Of a stretch of DNA of 56,757 bases, positions 1-8,271 are shown one piece after another. Positions within the stretch are counted from its first letter, which is position 1; each line of letters opens with the position of its first letter. This DNA comes from CAKXIK01 sp050947015 (GTDB lineage Bacteria; Bacillota; Clostridia; Oscillospirales; Acutalibacteraceae): positions 1 through 56,757 of the forward strand of contig JBMNVT010000015.1 of assembly GCA_050947015.1 (NCBI GenBank), read 5' to 3'. The notes beneath the pieces were generated by a model. That model was not told the DNA's origin, did no database searches, and worked only from the letters and a program-made list of their open reading frames with translations. Position numbers and translations under genes: made by a program.

Positions 1-20
1 CCAGACAGCTCGCTGTCTGG
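1..20. other. perfect hairpin at the window edge
   Basis: An 8-bp stem CCAGACAG/CTGTCTGG closes a 4-nt loop. No T-run follows on the + strand, so it is not a clear terminator in that direction. It may close a transcription unit lying left of the window. Bases 21-193 hold no gene I can support; a small palindrome ATGTGTAACACAT lies at 97-109 just before a TTGACA at 112-117 that has no convincing -10 partner. Confidence 0.45.
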
Positions 21-193
21 CAAAGGCATTACAACAATTTTCCCATGCGTCCTCTCAACTGGATCTCTCCCAAAGCTGTCCTATTTTCTTTCCCTAATGT
101 GTAACACATCATTGACAAACCTACAGCCTTGTGTCTTTTTTGCCTGATAACGCTTCGGCATTTCGTCTGCGCGGCAAAAACAGCGCTTGCCAC

Positions 194-222
194 TTGACGG
201 TTTCTTTTGCGAGATTTATACT
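194..222 (+). promoter_or_regulatory. sigma-A promoter
   Basis: TTGACG at 194-199 and TATACT at 217-222 are separated by exactly 17 nt. The inferred start near 229 leaves about 40 nt before the ATG at 269, which fits the small membrane protein gene downstream. Confidence 0.65.
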
Positions 223-268
223 ATTGTTAAGAACTGCACGCATCTGCCGTGCAGAAAGGGTGAGCCGC

Positions 269-616
269 ATGTTTGTCGCAATTATTTCCAGCCTGTTTTT
301 TCTAGCCGTTGCATGCCTGCTGCGCAGCGAACCGATGTGCAATCTGCCGCTGCTGCAGCCGATTTCGCTTTATTTTTTTGCCGAGGCGGCCTGGACGCTG
401 CTTTCCGGAATTCTGTTGCTCTGCTGGCGAGACGCTGCAGAATGGGCGTCGTTTGGACATTACGCGCTGATGGCGGTTGCCGCCGGGTATGTGTTTTACT
501 GCGGCTGCAATGTTTACCAGACGCACAAAAAGAACGATGACAGCGGTATGAACGGCGAAAAAGGAAAGAAAACGCGCGACGAAGAAAAATCCTCCGGGCA
601 GGCTCCCAAAGCATAA
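269..616 (+). CDS. small membrane protein of unknown function
   Basis: I do not recognise a family in this 115-residue protein. The start at 269 is chosen because a GAAAGGGTGAG ribosome site lies just upstream and the first residues (MFVAIISSLFFLAVACLL) form a membrane segment. Two further hydrophobic stretches follow (about residues 28-52 and 65-82). The last 30 residues are polar and Lys/Glu-rich, probably a soluble tail. It resembles the next gene in plan: short hydrophobic body with a charged tail. A promoter lies directly upstream and a terminator-like hairpin directly downstream, so it may be transcribed alone. Function unknown. Confidence 0.6.
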   Translation: MFVAIISSLFFLAVACLLRSEPMCNLPLLQPISLYFFAEAAWTLLSGILLLCWRDAAEWASFGHYALMAVAAGYVFYCGCNVYQTHKKNDDSGMNGEKGKKTRDEEKSSGQAPKA

Positions 617-629
617 ATCCACACACTTT

Positions 630-664
630 CGCCGGTTCGGGATTCCGGATCCGGCGGATTTTTA
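630..664 (+). terminator. probable intrinsic terminator
   Basis: Arms CGCCGG (630-635) and CCGGCG (651-656) are followed by GGATTTTTATG. The stem is short and the loop long, so termination is probably partial and the next two genes may be reached by read-through. Confidence 0.45.
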
Positions 665-691
665 TGATTTTATCTAAAGAAGGTCGTTAAA

Positions 692-1087
692 ATGTACGCT
701 TATTTCATGGCGGCAGTCTGTGCCGCTTCCGGTCTGCTGCTGATTTTCCGTATGGGCAGGGAAAAGAAGCTGTATTATCCTCTCGGTGCGTTTCTGGTTG
801 CCCTGGCCGTCTGGGTTCTCGCCGATGAGCTGACGAACAAGGCGCTTTCCGGCAGTTGGGCCGTCTGGGTGCAGCGCGCCGTGCTGCTTGCGGTAATTGC
901 AGCGCTGATTGTTGTGATGGCAAAGGACATCCGTGCTTCCAAAGCGGCGATGCAGTCCGACACGGTCGAAGACGGTGAGCCCTTGGAGGCGGATTTTGAC
1001 AGCGAAGAAGCCGGCGCGGACTCTCCGGTCGACTCTGATGAGTCAAAAAAATCTGTTTCCTCCGGAAAAACGGATGAAAAAAACTGA
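692..1087 (+). CDS. small membrane protein with acidic tail
   Basis: A 131-residue protein with no family I recognise. It has three hydrophobic segments (about residues 3-20, 29-44 and 58-76), then a long acidic, Ser-rich tail of some 50 residues (many Asp/Glu, ending in Lys-rich sequence) that should be cytoplasmic or disordered. An AAGAAGG ribosome site precedes the ATG. It lies 47 nt ahead of the AEC carrier gene in the same direction, so the two may be co-transcribed. Function unknown. Confidence 0.6.
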   Translation: MYAYFMAAVCAASGLLLIFRMGREKKLYYPLGAFLVALAVWVLADELTNKALSGSWAVWVQRAVLLAVIAALIVVMAKDIRASKAAMQSDTVEDGEPLEADFDSEEAGADSPVDSDESKKSVSSGKTDEKN

Positions 1088-1134
1088 AAATGTTTTTTGA
1101 TTAAATTGTTTGATAAAGAAGGAAGAAAATAACT

Positions 1135-2061
1135 ATGCTGCAGGATATTCTTACGGTTGCGGGTCAGGTTCTTTCTCTGTTCCTGATGATGGGTGTCGGC
1201 GCGCTGCTGACGCACCGCGGCAAAATTACAGAAGACGGCGCGTCCCAAATGTCATACGTTTTGATGAATATCGTCGCTCCCTGCGTCATTATTGATTCGC
1301 TGCAGCGGGATAAAGATTTGACTGTTGTACGGGAAATGGGCATCGCCGCCGGCATCATTACGGCTTCCATCGCCATTGGCATTGCGCTTTCGTTTTTGTT
1401 CTTTCGCAAAGAGCAGCCGGAAAACCGGCGGGTGCTCCGCTTTGCAATGACATATTCCAATTGCGGTTACATGGGGCTGCCGTTGGTGCAGGCGACGTTG
1501 GGCGAATCTGCTTTGGTGTATGCCGCTGCAGCCGTCATCGCCTTTAATGTTCTGGTCTGGACCGTCGGCATCGTAATGATAGGCGGCAAAAAAGAGGCCT
1601 CCGTTAAAAAAGCGCTGCTTAACCCGGGTACCATTGGCTTTTCCATTGCGTTCGTGCTCTTCTGGTTTGAAATCCGCCTGCCGTCCGTGCTGGGCGGCAC
1701 CGTGACCATGCTGGCCGCACTGAACACGCCGGTCGCCATGATTGTTGTGGGTAGCTACGTGGCAAAATCAAACCTGCTGCAGTGCTTTTCACAGGGCAGG
1801 CTGTATGGAATGACGGCGCTACGCCTGCTGGTAATTCCCGCTGCGCTGACCGCCCTGTTTTACCCGTTTCATCTGCCGTATGAGCTTTACGCGGCCTCGG
1901 TGCTTGTCGCCAGCGCCCCAACCGCCGCGATTACGACGATTTTTGCCACGCGCTACAAGCTTGACGCCTCGCTTGCCTCCCAGTGTGTCACGCTTTGCAC
2001 ACTGCTTTCCATTCTCACTATGCCGGTGTTGGCAGCAGTGATCCGGGTCATCAGCGTGTGA
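1135..2061 (+). CDS. AEC-family (auxin efflux carrier-like) transporter
   Basis: A 308-residue integral membrane protein of the AEC family (PF03547), which exports or exchanges small organic acids such as malate in bacteria; the substrate here cannot be read from sequence. About ten hydrophobic segments span the protein, with the two-fold pseudo-repeat typical of the family. The segments around MNIVAPCVII (near residue 43) and YSNCGYMGLPL (near residue 107) contain the characteristic helix-breaking Pro/Asn/Gly positions of AEC carriers. Length is normal for the family. The ATG follows AAGGAAG with suitable spacing. No clear terminator follows before the promoter at 2129. Confidence 0.85.
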   Translation: MLQDILTVAGQVLSLFLMMGVGALLTHRGKITEDGASQMSYVLMNIVAPCVIIDSLQRDKDLTVVREMGIAAGIITASIAIGIALSFLFFRKEQPENRRVLRFAMTYSNCGYMGLPLVQATLGESALVYAAAAVIAFNVLVWTVGIVMIGGKKEASVKKALLNPGTIGFSIAFVLFWFEIRLPSVLGGTVTMLAALNTPVAMIVVGSYVAKSNLLQCFSQGRLYGMTALRLLVIPAALTALFYPFHLPYELYAASVLVASAPTAAITTIFATRYKLDASLASQCVTLCTLLSILTMPVLAAVIRVISV

Positions 2062-2128
2062 GTAGTTCGCGTTCAAAAAGAGCTGTGAATTCCGCTCGGC
2101 ACCGGGTGTTTTTTGTCGAAATCGCAAA

Positions 2129-2158
2129 TTGACTTTTGCATTGGGACAAGCGTATAAT
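2129..2158 (+). promoter_or_regulatory. sigma-A promoter of the antiporter gene
   Basis: TTGACT at 2129-2134 and a perfect TATAAT at 2153-2158 with an 18-nt spacer. The predicted start near 2165 leaves an untranslated leader of about 120 nt. Confidence 0.75.
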
Positions 2159-2164
2159 AGAAAA

Positions 2165-2283
2165 CTGAAATCTGAACTGTTTAAAATGGGCTGTACCATT
2201 TACAGAGACGGTCTCTGTGCTTTTGGATTGGCTGACAAAAGCGCAGGGGTCGTTTTTTGCGCCCGAACCGAAGGAGAATGTAT
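2165..2283 (+). promoter_or_regulatory. long structured 5' leader of the antiporter gene
   Basis: The leader contains the hairpin CAGAGACGGTCTCTG near 2203-2217 and a second possible stem GCGCA/TGCGC at about 2241-2262 that ends just before the ribosome site AAGGAG (2271-2276). I recognise no known riboswitch class. A leader of this length with a stem abutting the Shine-Dalgarno could regulate translation. Confidence 0.3.
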
Positions 2284-3678
2284 ATGGAATTTGATGTCAT
2301 GAACATTTTGTTCGACTGCGCCGTAATTTTGCTGGCAACCAAGCTGCTTGGTATGTTGACCCGCAAGCTTGGCTTACCGCAGGTTGTCGGCATGATTCTC
2401 GCCGGCCTGCTGATTGGGCCGGCTATTGTCGGCCAGCTCGGCCTCGGCGGCTTTGACGGCATCATCAATCCCAGCAGCGCCGAAATGGACGTGCTGCAAA
2501 GCTTCTCTCAAATCGGCGTGGTCTTTATTCTGTTTTCCAGCGGACTGGAAACTGACGTTAAGGAGCTGAAACGGAGCGGTGCCGCTTCCACTGCAATCGC
2601 CTGTGCGGGGGTGCTCGTTCCCGTGGCGCTTGGTACCTTCGGTGCTTTGTTGTTTATGGGATGGCCCGGCAAGGCAGCCAACCACAGCATGATTATGAAC
2701 GCGCTGTTCGTCGGCTGTATTTTGGCCGCAACCAGCGTCGGCATCACCGTAGAAACATTGCGCGAGTTGGGCAAGCTGAACACCCGCGTCGGCACTACAA
2801 TTCTCAGCGCCGCCATCATTGACGACGTGCTCGGCATCATTACCCTCAGCATCATCACCGGAATGAACGGCGGCGGAAGCATCGGCGTGACGCTGCTCAA
2901 GGCGTTGGGCTTCTTCGCGTTTACCATCGGGCTTGGACTGCTGCTCCGCTGGTTTTTCAAGCTGCTTGTCAAAAGATATCCGCACAAACGCCGCACCGGT
3001 ATTTTTGCGCTTGTCATGTGTTTCTTTTATGCATTCTGTGCTGAAGAATTTTTCGACATTGCCGCTATTACCGGCGCTTATATGGCCGGTCTGATGCTCA
3101 GTGGACTGGACGACACCTCATTTGTAGACCGCAAGGTTGTGGTAAGCGGCTACATGATTTTTACCCCCATGTTTTTTGCCTATATCGGTATCAGCGCAGA
3201 CTTCAGCCATTTTCAGCCTTCTGGATTGATCTTTGCCGTTGTTTTTGTGCTATTGGGCATCATCAGCAAAATTATCGGCTGCGGCGGCATTGCCCGCGCA
3301 TTTCATTATAGCAACCGCGAGTCCCTGACCATTGGCTGCGGCATGATTGCCCGCGGCGAAGTTGCCCTTGCCGTATACGCCACCGGCCAAAGCCTGATCT
3401 ATTACGAAAACGGCGTTCTGGTCGGAATCGACCCGCTGGTTGCGACTATTTTTCTGATCGTGATTTCCTCGATTCTCTGCCCAATCCTGCTGAAGATGGT
3501 ATTCAAGAATCAGCCTCACCCGCCGACGGAAGGCAAAGCGCGCAAGGTTTCCATTTCCTCCGAAGCGATTGACGACCACCCGGTCGACGATCACATAAAA
3601 AATGCTTTTACTGCACACGCATCAAAAGGATCTGCTGCAAAAACTGCGGCAACACAGTCTGACTTGGTCAAGGCATAG
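2284..3678 (+). CDS. cation:proton antiporter, Kef/CPA2 type
   Basis: A 464-residue membrane protein of the Na+/H+ exchanger superfamily (PF00999, CPA2/Kef branch), expected to swap protons for Na+ or K+ across the cell membrane. It shows about twelve hydrophobic segments, the early motif LVGMILAGLLIGPAI-like helix (residues 35-50), the FSSGLETD segment near residue 85 that is typical of Kef-type exchangers, and the DDVLGI aspartate pair near residue 182. The polar C-terminal 45 residues carry no recognisable TrkA-N nucleotide-binding domain, so regulation differs from KefB/KefC. Start chosen at 2284 (MEFDVMN) because AAGGAG sits 7 nt upstream; an in-frame ATG at 2278 is too close to that site. 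A strong terminator follows. Confidence 0.85.
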   Translation: MEFDVMNILFDCAVILLATKLLGMLTRKLGLPQVVGMILAGLLIGPAIVGQLGLGGFDGIINPSSAEMDVLQSFSQIGVVFILFSSGLETDVKELKRSGAASTAIACAGVLVPVALGTFGALLFMGWPGKAANHSMIMNALFVGCILAATSVGITVETLRELGKLNTRVGTTILSAAIIDDVLGIITLSIITGMNGGGSIGVTLLKALGFFAFTIGLGLLLRWFFKLLVKRYPHKRRTGIFALVMCFFYAFCAEEFFDIAAITGAYMAGLMLSGLDDTSFVDRKVVVSGYMIFTPMFFAYIGISADFSHFQPSGLIFAVVFVLLGIISKIIGCGGIARAFHYSNRESLTIGCGMIARGEVALAVYATGQSLIYYENGVLVGIDPLVATIFLIVISSILCPILLKMVFKNQPHPPTEGKARKVSISSEAIDDHPVDDHIKNAFTAHASKGSAAKTAATQSDLVKA

Positions 3679-3715
3679 GGCTTTTGGCAGCAAAGGGTAC
3701 CGTTCTGAATCAACA

Positions 3716-3749
3716 AAAAACGCCTGCAGCCGGGGCTGCAGGCGTTTTT
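3716..3749. terminator. bidirectional intrinsic terminator
   Basis: The 11-bp perfect stem CGCCTGCAGCC (3721-3731)/GGCTGCAGGCG (3734-3744) is flanked by A6 on the left and T5 on the right. It separates the convergent antiporter and MATE genes and can serve both. Confidence 0.9.
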
Positions 3750-3783
3750 GATTTTTCCGATTCCGCGCGGCTGCTGGCAAACG

Positions 3784-5193
3784 TTATGTTTCTTCCGCTG
3801 CGATCTGCTGTGTGTTTACTGCAAGATTTCTTACCCAAATGCGTTTTTTGACAAGTACCAGCCCGATAAGTGCTTTGATTCCGTCGGAAAACTGTGCGAT
3901 CAAATAGACTGCCACAATCGCCAGAGACGTTCCGTGGGTCAGCAGCCAGACGATAGGCAGCGTGACACACAGAACATAAACGCTGTCAAACAAAAAGGTG
4001 ATCCCCGTGCGGCCGCCGGAGCGCATCGTGAAATAGGTGCAATGCGCGATTGCATGCAGCGGCATTGTTATGGCCGAAATCAAAATAAAACTTGTTGCCA
4101 GCGCACGCACGTTTTCCTCCGTATTGTAGAGCAGCGGAATAAATGGCGATGCGGCTGCCAGCAAAGCGCCGATCAAGATACAGATTGCTCCCGCAAAAAA
4201 AGTAAGCTTGCGGTTGTCGTCAACCGCCTGCTCTGTTTCTCCCGCGCCAAGCCGCTGTCCGACAAGGATGGAAACCGATGTTCCGAGCGCCATAAATACA
4301 ATATTAAACAGATTGGAAACCGTTGTGGAAATATTCAGCCCGGCAACCACCGCCAACCCGCGCACCGAGTATGCCTGCGTAACCGCCGCCATTCCGACCG
4401 ACCAGAGAAGCTCGTTAACCATCAGCGGCGAACCTTTTTTTGCAACACTACGCAGCAGAAGGGACGGAATTCTGGCAGTGGAAAAAAGGCCGTGCAAAAA
4501 ATAGAACCGTTCGTGGTTACGGACAATCTCAAAAAAGATTACGCCGATTTCCACAAAGCGCGAAAGCACCGTGGCAATCGCTGCGCCGGCCACGCCGAGA
4601 GCAGGAAAACCTAGATGACCGAAAATCAGCAGGTAGTTGAACACCAGATTGACCAGCACTGCAAGAACCCCCGCTTTCATCGGCAGCACTGTCTCCCCCG
4701 ATTCGCGCAGAGTACCAGCCAAAGCCTGTGTTAACGCGCTTGGGATCAACCCAAACAGCATAATCATTAAATAAGTATACCCAACTCGGAGCGTTTCTTC
4801 CGGGTTGCCGGCGCTTTCGCCGCCTTCGGAAAGATAAAGCGAAAGCAGTGGCTCTCCGAACAAAACAAACGCCGTCATACACAGCACACAGATGATCGCA
4901 CAAATATAAATCTTCAGGCGGAGCACATTGCGCACATTCTCATAATCGCCGCGACCGAAAAACTGCGCGCCAAAAATTCCGGCGCCGGAAATTGCTCCAA
5001 AAATAAACAGATTAAATACAAAAATCAACTGATTTGCAATCGCCACGCCGTTCATTTGCGTAGTGCCGATTTGGCCAACCATCAAATTATCCAGCAAGCT
5101 TACAAAATTGGTGACTCCGTTTTGAATCATGACAGGGATCGCAACGGCAAACACTTTTCGATAAAAGGCCCTATCTCCAATAAACTTCTTCAT
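3784..5193 (-). CDS. MATE-family efflux transporter
   Basis: A 469-residue member of the multidrug and toxin extrusion family (PF01554), which exports cationic drugs or metabolites using Na+ or H+ gradients. The protein shows about twelve hydrophobic segments in two homologous halves. The N-terminal AVPVMIQNGVTNFVSLLDNL region and the paired MGQIG..QMNGVAIANQ segment are typical of MATE N-halves. Length is normal. GGGAG precedes the ATG at 5193. It is the last gene of a six-gene run on the minus strand and lies 41 nt after the uridine phosphorylase stop. Substrate unknown; linkage to nucleoside salvage genes does not prove a nucleoside substrate. Confidence 0.9.
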   Translation of the reverse strand: MKKFIGDRAFYRKVFAVAIPVMIQNGVTNFVSLLDNLMVGQIGTTQMNGVAIANQLIFVFNLFIFGAISGAGIFGAQFFGRGDYENVRNVLRLKIYICAIICVLCMTAFVLFGEPLLSLYLSEGGESAGNPEETLRVGYTYLMIMLFGLIPSALTQALAGTLRESGETVLPMKAGVLAVLVNLVFNYLLIFGHLGFPALGVAGAAIATVLSRFVEIGVIFFEIVRNHERFYFLHGLFSTARIPSLLLRSVAKKGSPLMVNELLWSVGMAAVTQAYSVRGLAVVAGLNISTTVSNLFNIVFMALGTSVSILVGQRLGAGETEQAVDDNRKLTFFAGAICILIGALLAAASPFIPLLYNTEENVRALATSFILISAITMPLHAIAHCTYFTMRSGGRTGITFLFDSVYVLCVTLPIVWLLTHGTSLAIVAVYLIAQFSDGIKALIGLVLVKKRIWVRNLAVNTQQIAAEET

Positions 5194-5234
5194 CCCGGCT
5201 CCCTCATACTTTTTTCTTAAAACACTGACCGAAA

Positions 5235-5999
5235 TTATTCTCCGCGATCTTTTTGAATCAACCTGCGAACAGCATCCACGCCCACACAGATTGCGCGGTC
5301 AATATCGTAGCATTCCTCATCCGGCAGACCAAGCCTGCGGCGGTCCTTATTCATAATCGTGAGCAGTACGGTTCCCGCGCGCACGCCGCGCACCGCTGCA
5401 ACCGAAAACACCGCAGCGCTCTCCATCTCGGATGCCAGGCACCCGGCCGCAATCCATGCATTCCATTTGTAGCGCAGTTCGTCGGCAACCGGCATTGTTT
5501 CGGGCGCATGCTGTCCGTAAAAGGAGTCCTTGCACTGCACCACGCCAATATGTCTGCGCATCCTGCAATGCTCCGCTGCCTCTGCCAGCGCGCAGACCAC
5601 CCCAAAATCCGCCGCTGCGGGATATTCCACCGGCAGATACTCGCGACTGGTTCCCTCTGCGCGAACTGCGGCCGTGGCAATAACCAGATCGCCCCCGGTC
5701 ACATTTCGGTTCATCCCGCCGCAGGTTCCAACGCGCACAAAGGTATCCGCCCCCACCTTAATCAGTTCCTCCATGGCAATCGCCGCGGAGGGCCCACCGA
5801 TCCCGGTGGAAACCACACTCACCTTTTCACCGTCAAGCTCCCCCGTGTAGGTGGTGAACTCCCGGTTGGAAGAAACGAACCGGCTGTTCTCGAGGTGCGA
5901 CGCGATAATCTCACAGCGCCCCGGATCGCCGGGCAGCAGCACATATCTGCCCACATCTCCTTTGTTCAGGTGTACATGATATTGATATTCTCCCAGCAT
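5235..5999 (-). CDS. udp: uridine phosphorylase
   Basis: A 254-residue enzyme of the PNP/UDP family (PF01048) that cleaves uridine (possibly deoxyuridine) with phosphate to uracil and ribose 1-phosphate. It has the phosphate-binding GDPGR near the N-terminus, the VRVGTCGGM phosphate loop, QCKDSFYGQ, which fits the base-recognition region of uridine phosphorylases, and the EMESAAVFSVA segment that binds ribose. The start at 5999 (MLGEYQYH) gives a length matching E. coli Udp and has GGAAGGGAGAG just upstream. A longer reading from 6110 would overlap deoC and adds no conserved sequence. Together with deoC it forms a pyrimidine nucleoside salvage pair. Confidence 0.88.
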   Translation of the reverse strand: MLGEYQYHVHLNKGDVGRYVLLPGDPGRCEIIASHLENSRFVSSNREFTTYTGELDGEKVSVVSTGIGGPSAAIAMEELIKVGADTFVRVGTCGGMNRNVTGGDLVIATAAVRAEGTSREYLPVEYPAAADFGVVCALAEAAEHCRMRRHIGVVQCKDSFYGQHAPETMPVADELRYKWNAWIAAGCLASEMESAAVFSVAAVRGVRAGTVLLTIMNKDRRRLGLPDEECYDIDRAICVGVDAVRRLIQKDRGE

Positions 6000-6061
6000 G
6001 GCAATACTCTCCCTTCCATAATAAATCCAAGGCAAACGGCCCAAAAACGCTTCCGACCGGA

Positions 6062-6706
6062 TCATTTCCGAAACAGCACCGCCGCGCTGCTGGTGCCAAT
6101 TCTGTCGCACCCGGCAGCCAGAAACGCTTCCATCGCCTCTTTAGTACGAATTCCGCCTGCAGCCTTGATTTTAACGTTCGGGCCGATTTCCTTCCGGAAA
6201 AGCGCAATGTCTTCCAACTGAGCGCCCGCTCTGCCGAACCCTGTGGAGGTTTTAATGTAATCTGCGCCGCCCTCGGTGACACAGCGGCACAAGGCTCGTT
6301 TTTCGTCCTCTGTCAGTTCACAGGTTTCCACAATTACTTTCAAAACCCGATCCCCCGCCGCTTCCTTCAGCAGACGAATTTCACTCGTGACACAATCGAA
6401 CAGCCCTGCCTTGACATCTCCCAAATGCACAACCACGTCCAGCTCTTCCGCTCCGGCAGCGATCGCCTGCCGCGCTTCGCAGAGCTTGACCGCTGTTGTA
6501 TGGTAGCCGAGCGGGAAGCCGATAACCGTACCGACGGTCACTGTGGGGTAATGGTGATGCGCCCACGCGACGAAGCTCGGCGGAATACAGACCGAAGCCG
6601 TGTTCCACTCCGCCGCCTCACTGCAGAGCCGCGCAATATCCTCCTGTGTTGTAACAACGGAAAGCGCCGTGTGGTCGATATGACGCAAAATTTCCGAACG
6701 CTCCAT
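6062..6706 (-). CDS. deoC: deoxyribose-phosphate aldolase
   Basis: A 214-residue DeoC-type class I aldolase that cleaves 2-deoxyribose 5-phosphate to glyceraldehyde 3-phosphate and acetaldehyde. The N-terminal IDHTALS, the VGTVIGFPLG segment, the LKVIVETCELT strand carrying one active-site Lys, and DYIKTSTGFG with the Schiff-base Lys are all present, followed by the AAGGIRT phosphate-binding loop. Length is standard. AAAGGAG lies upstream of the ATG at 6706. It sits between maf and the uridine phosphorylase gene in the same direction, so deoxynucleoside sugars released by phosphorolysis can be fed to glycolysis. Confidence 0.95.
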   Translation of the reverse strand: MERSEILRHIDHTALSVVTTQEDIARLCSEAAEWNTASVCIPPSFVAWAHHHYPTVTVGTVIGFPLGYHTTAVKLCEARQAIAAGAEELDVVVHLGDVKAGLFDCVTSEIRLLKEAAGDRVLKVIVETCELTEDEKRALCRCVTEGGADYIKTSTGFGRAGAQLEDIALFRKEIGPNVKIKAAGGIRTKEAMEAFLAAGCDRIGTSSAAVLFRK

Positions 6707-6781
6707 TTGGTGACCATCTCCTTTCGCTGAGCCGCAAACTTCTGTTTGAACAGCTCATCCTTCGCTCTGCGCTTTTTCGTT

Positions 6782-7357
6782 TCAGAACGGAATATCCTTG
6801 CCAAAACCGCAAAGCACACGCAGCACACGCCACACCGGCAGGCCAACAATGTTGGTGTAATCGCCGGAATAATCGCGCACCAGCTTTGCTCCTCTGCCCT
6901 GAATGGCGTAAGCGCCCGCCTTGTCCATCGGCTCGCCTGTGGCGACGTATCGGTCGATCTCGTCCGGCGAAATGCCCCGGAACGTAACGTGAGAGGTTTT
7001 ACAAAAGGTGATAGTCGTTCCGCTCGGCGTCACCACGCAGACACCGGTATGGACGCAATGTTCTCGACCGGAAAGCAGCCTCAGCATTCGCCGGGCATCC
7101 TCCTCGTTTTTCGGCTTGCCGAGCACCTCCCCATCAACAGCAACCACCGTGTCGGCTCCAAGCACGACCGCACCCGGGTGTTTTGCGGCAACGGCCAGAG
7201 CCTTCTGCCGCGCCAGATGCTTCACCATCGTTTTGGGCGGCAGCCCTTCGGCAGTGCTCTCATCCGTTTCAGAAGGGATCACGGTAAACGCAAGGCCTGT
7301 CTGCTCCATCAGTTCGCGGCGCCGCGGAGAGCCGGACGCCAGAATCAGCTTGCTCAT
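6782..7357 (-). CDS. maf: Maf-family nucleotide pyrophosphatase
   Basis: A 191-residue Maf/YhdE protein (PF02545), a nucleoside triphosphate pyrophosphatase of the dTTP/UTP type that removes non-canonical nucleotides and affects septum formation. LASGSPRRRELM at the N-terminus, the SETDES stretch, and GADTVVAVDGEVLGKP in the centre are the diagnostic motifs. AAGGAAGG stands at good distance from the ATG. In many Firmicutes maf lies with cell-shape genes; here it lies between an SDR gene and deoC, 75 nt before deoC. Confidence 0.93.
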   Translation of the reverse strand: MSKLILASGSPRRRELMEQTGLAFTVIPSETDESTAEGLPPKTMVKHLARQKALAVAAKHPGAVVLGADTVVAVDGEVLGKPKNEEDARRMLRLLSGREHCVHTGVCVVTPSGTTITFCKTSHVTFRGISPDEIDRYVATGEPMDKAGAYAIQGRGAKLVRDYSGDYTNIVGLPVWRVLRVLCGFGKDIPF

Positions 7358-7401
7358 GTAAATTACCTTCCTTGTTCATTGATTTTGACCATCCCGTGTG
7401 G

Positions 7402-8220
7402 TCAGCAGTACATTCTGCGCAGGATCGCTTCGGCGGCACATTCCGGAAGAATCTTAATCAGTCCGGCCAGCAACCGGTAATCAGCGCCGATGACGTTGTG
7501 CATGCGTGGGTTCCGTTTCTGCGCCAGCGCCAGCGCTTTTTTTGCGACCGATTCCGGCGGTTTTCCGTTTTCTTCGTCACGCGCCATTTTTCCGACTGCC
7601 CGCTCACAGGCTGCACGGTAAGGCGAGACTTCCGGCATCGTCATTTTTCTCGCCCCTGTAAAGCCCGTTCGGGTATCCCCCGGTTCCAACAGCGCAGCAC
7701 GGACACCGAACGGACGGCATTCCATGCGCAGCGCCTGCACGGCTGCTTCCAACGCAAATTTGCTGGAGGCGTAATGCGACTGAAACGGAATGGACACCAG
7801 CCCGGCAACCGAGCTTGTAACAAGAACCAAACCAAAGCCCTGCGCACGCATGGACGGCAGCACTGCCCGGTTGACACGCAGTACGCCAAAATAATTGGTC
7901 TCCATCTGTGCGCGAACCGCTTCAAGCGGCGTATCTTCACACGCGCCGGCGATCCCGAAGCCCGCGCAGTGCAGAACGACGCCGATACTGCCCGCCTGCG
8001 CCAAAACCTCGCTTACTGCCGCATCAACCGAGGCATCGTCCGTCACGTCCATGGGCAGCATCCGGATCATTCCGGCGCCGACCCGCCGCTCGCTGCGCCC
8101 GCAGGAACGCGAAACACCCCAGACGGAATAGCCCGCCTTTGCAAAGTACTCCGCGGAGCTTTTGCCCAGTCCGGAACTCGCGCCTGTGATCAGGATGTTT
8201 TTCCCGTAAGGAGTTTTCAT
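7402..8220 (-). CDS. short-chain dehydrogenase/reductase (SDR)
   Basis: A 272-residue classical SDR enzyme using NAD(P)H. The cofactor motif TGASSGLG lies at residues 12-19. A CAGFG segment stands at the NAG-motif position near residue 90, and the catalytic Ser-Tyr-Lys set is present (TSSVAG then YASSK near residue 152). The Arg residues after the first Rossmann repeat (VSRSCGRSER) favour NADP(H), an inference. Substrate cannot be assigned; position directly after an acyl-ACP thioesterase would allow a fatty-acid or 3-oxoacyl related role but does not show it. It begins 51 nt after the thioesterase stop. Confidence 0.85.
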   Translation of the reverse strand: MKTPYGKNILITGASSGLGKSSAEYFAKAGYSVWGVSRSCGRSERRVGAGMIRMLPMDVTDDASVDAAVSEVLAQAGSIGVVLHCAGFGIAGACEDTPLEAVRAQMETNYFGVLRVNRAVLPSMRAQGFGLVLVTSSVAGLVSIPFQSHYASSKFALEAAVQALRMECRPFGVRAALLEPGDTRTGFTGARKMTMPEVSPYRAACERAVGKMARDEENGKPPESVAKKALALAQKRNPRMHNVIGADYRLLAGLIKILPECAAEAILRRMYC

Positions 8221-8271
8221 TTTCTCAATCCTCTCAAAAACCCGGAGTCATCGCCCGTTCTGCGGGTCTTT

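Noticed and set aside
5253..6221. 322-residue open frame on the + strand opposite udp and deoC
   Set aside because: Antisense shadow of recognised enzymes, with no ribosome site or domain.
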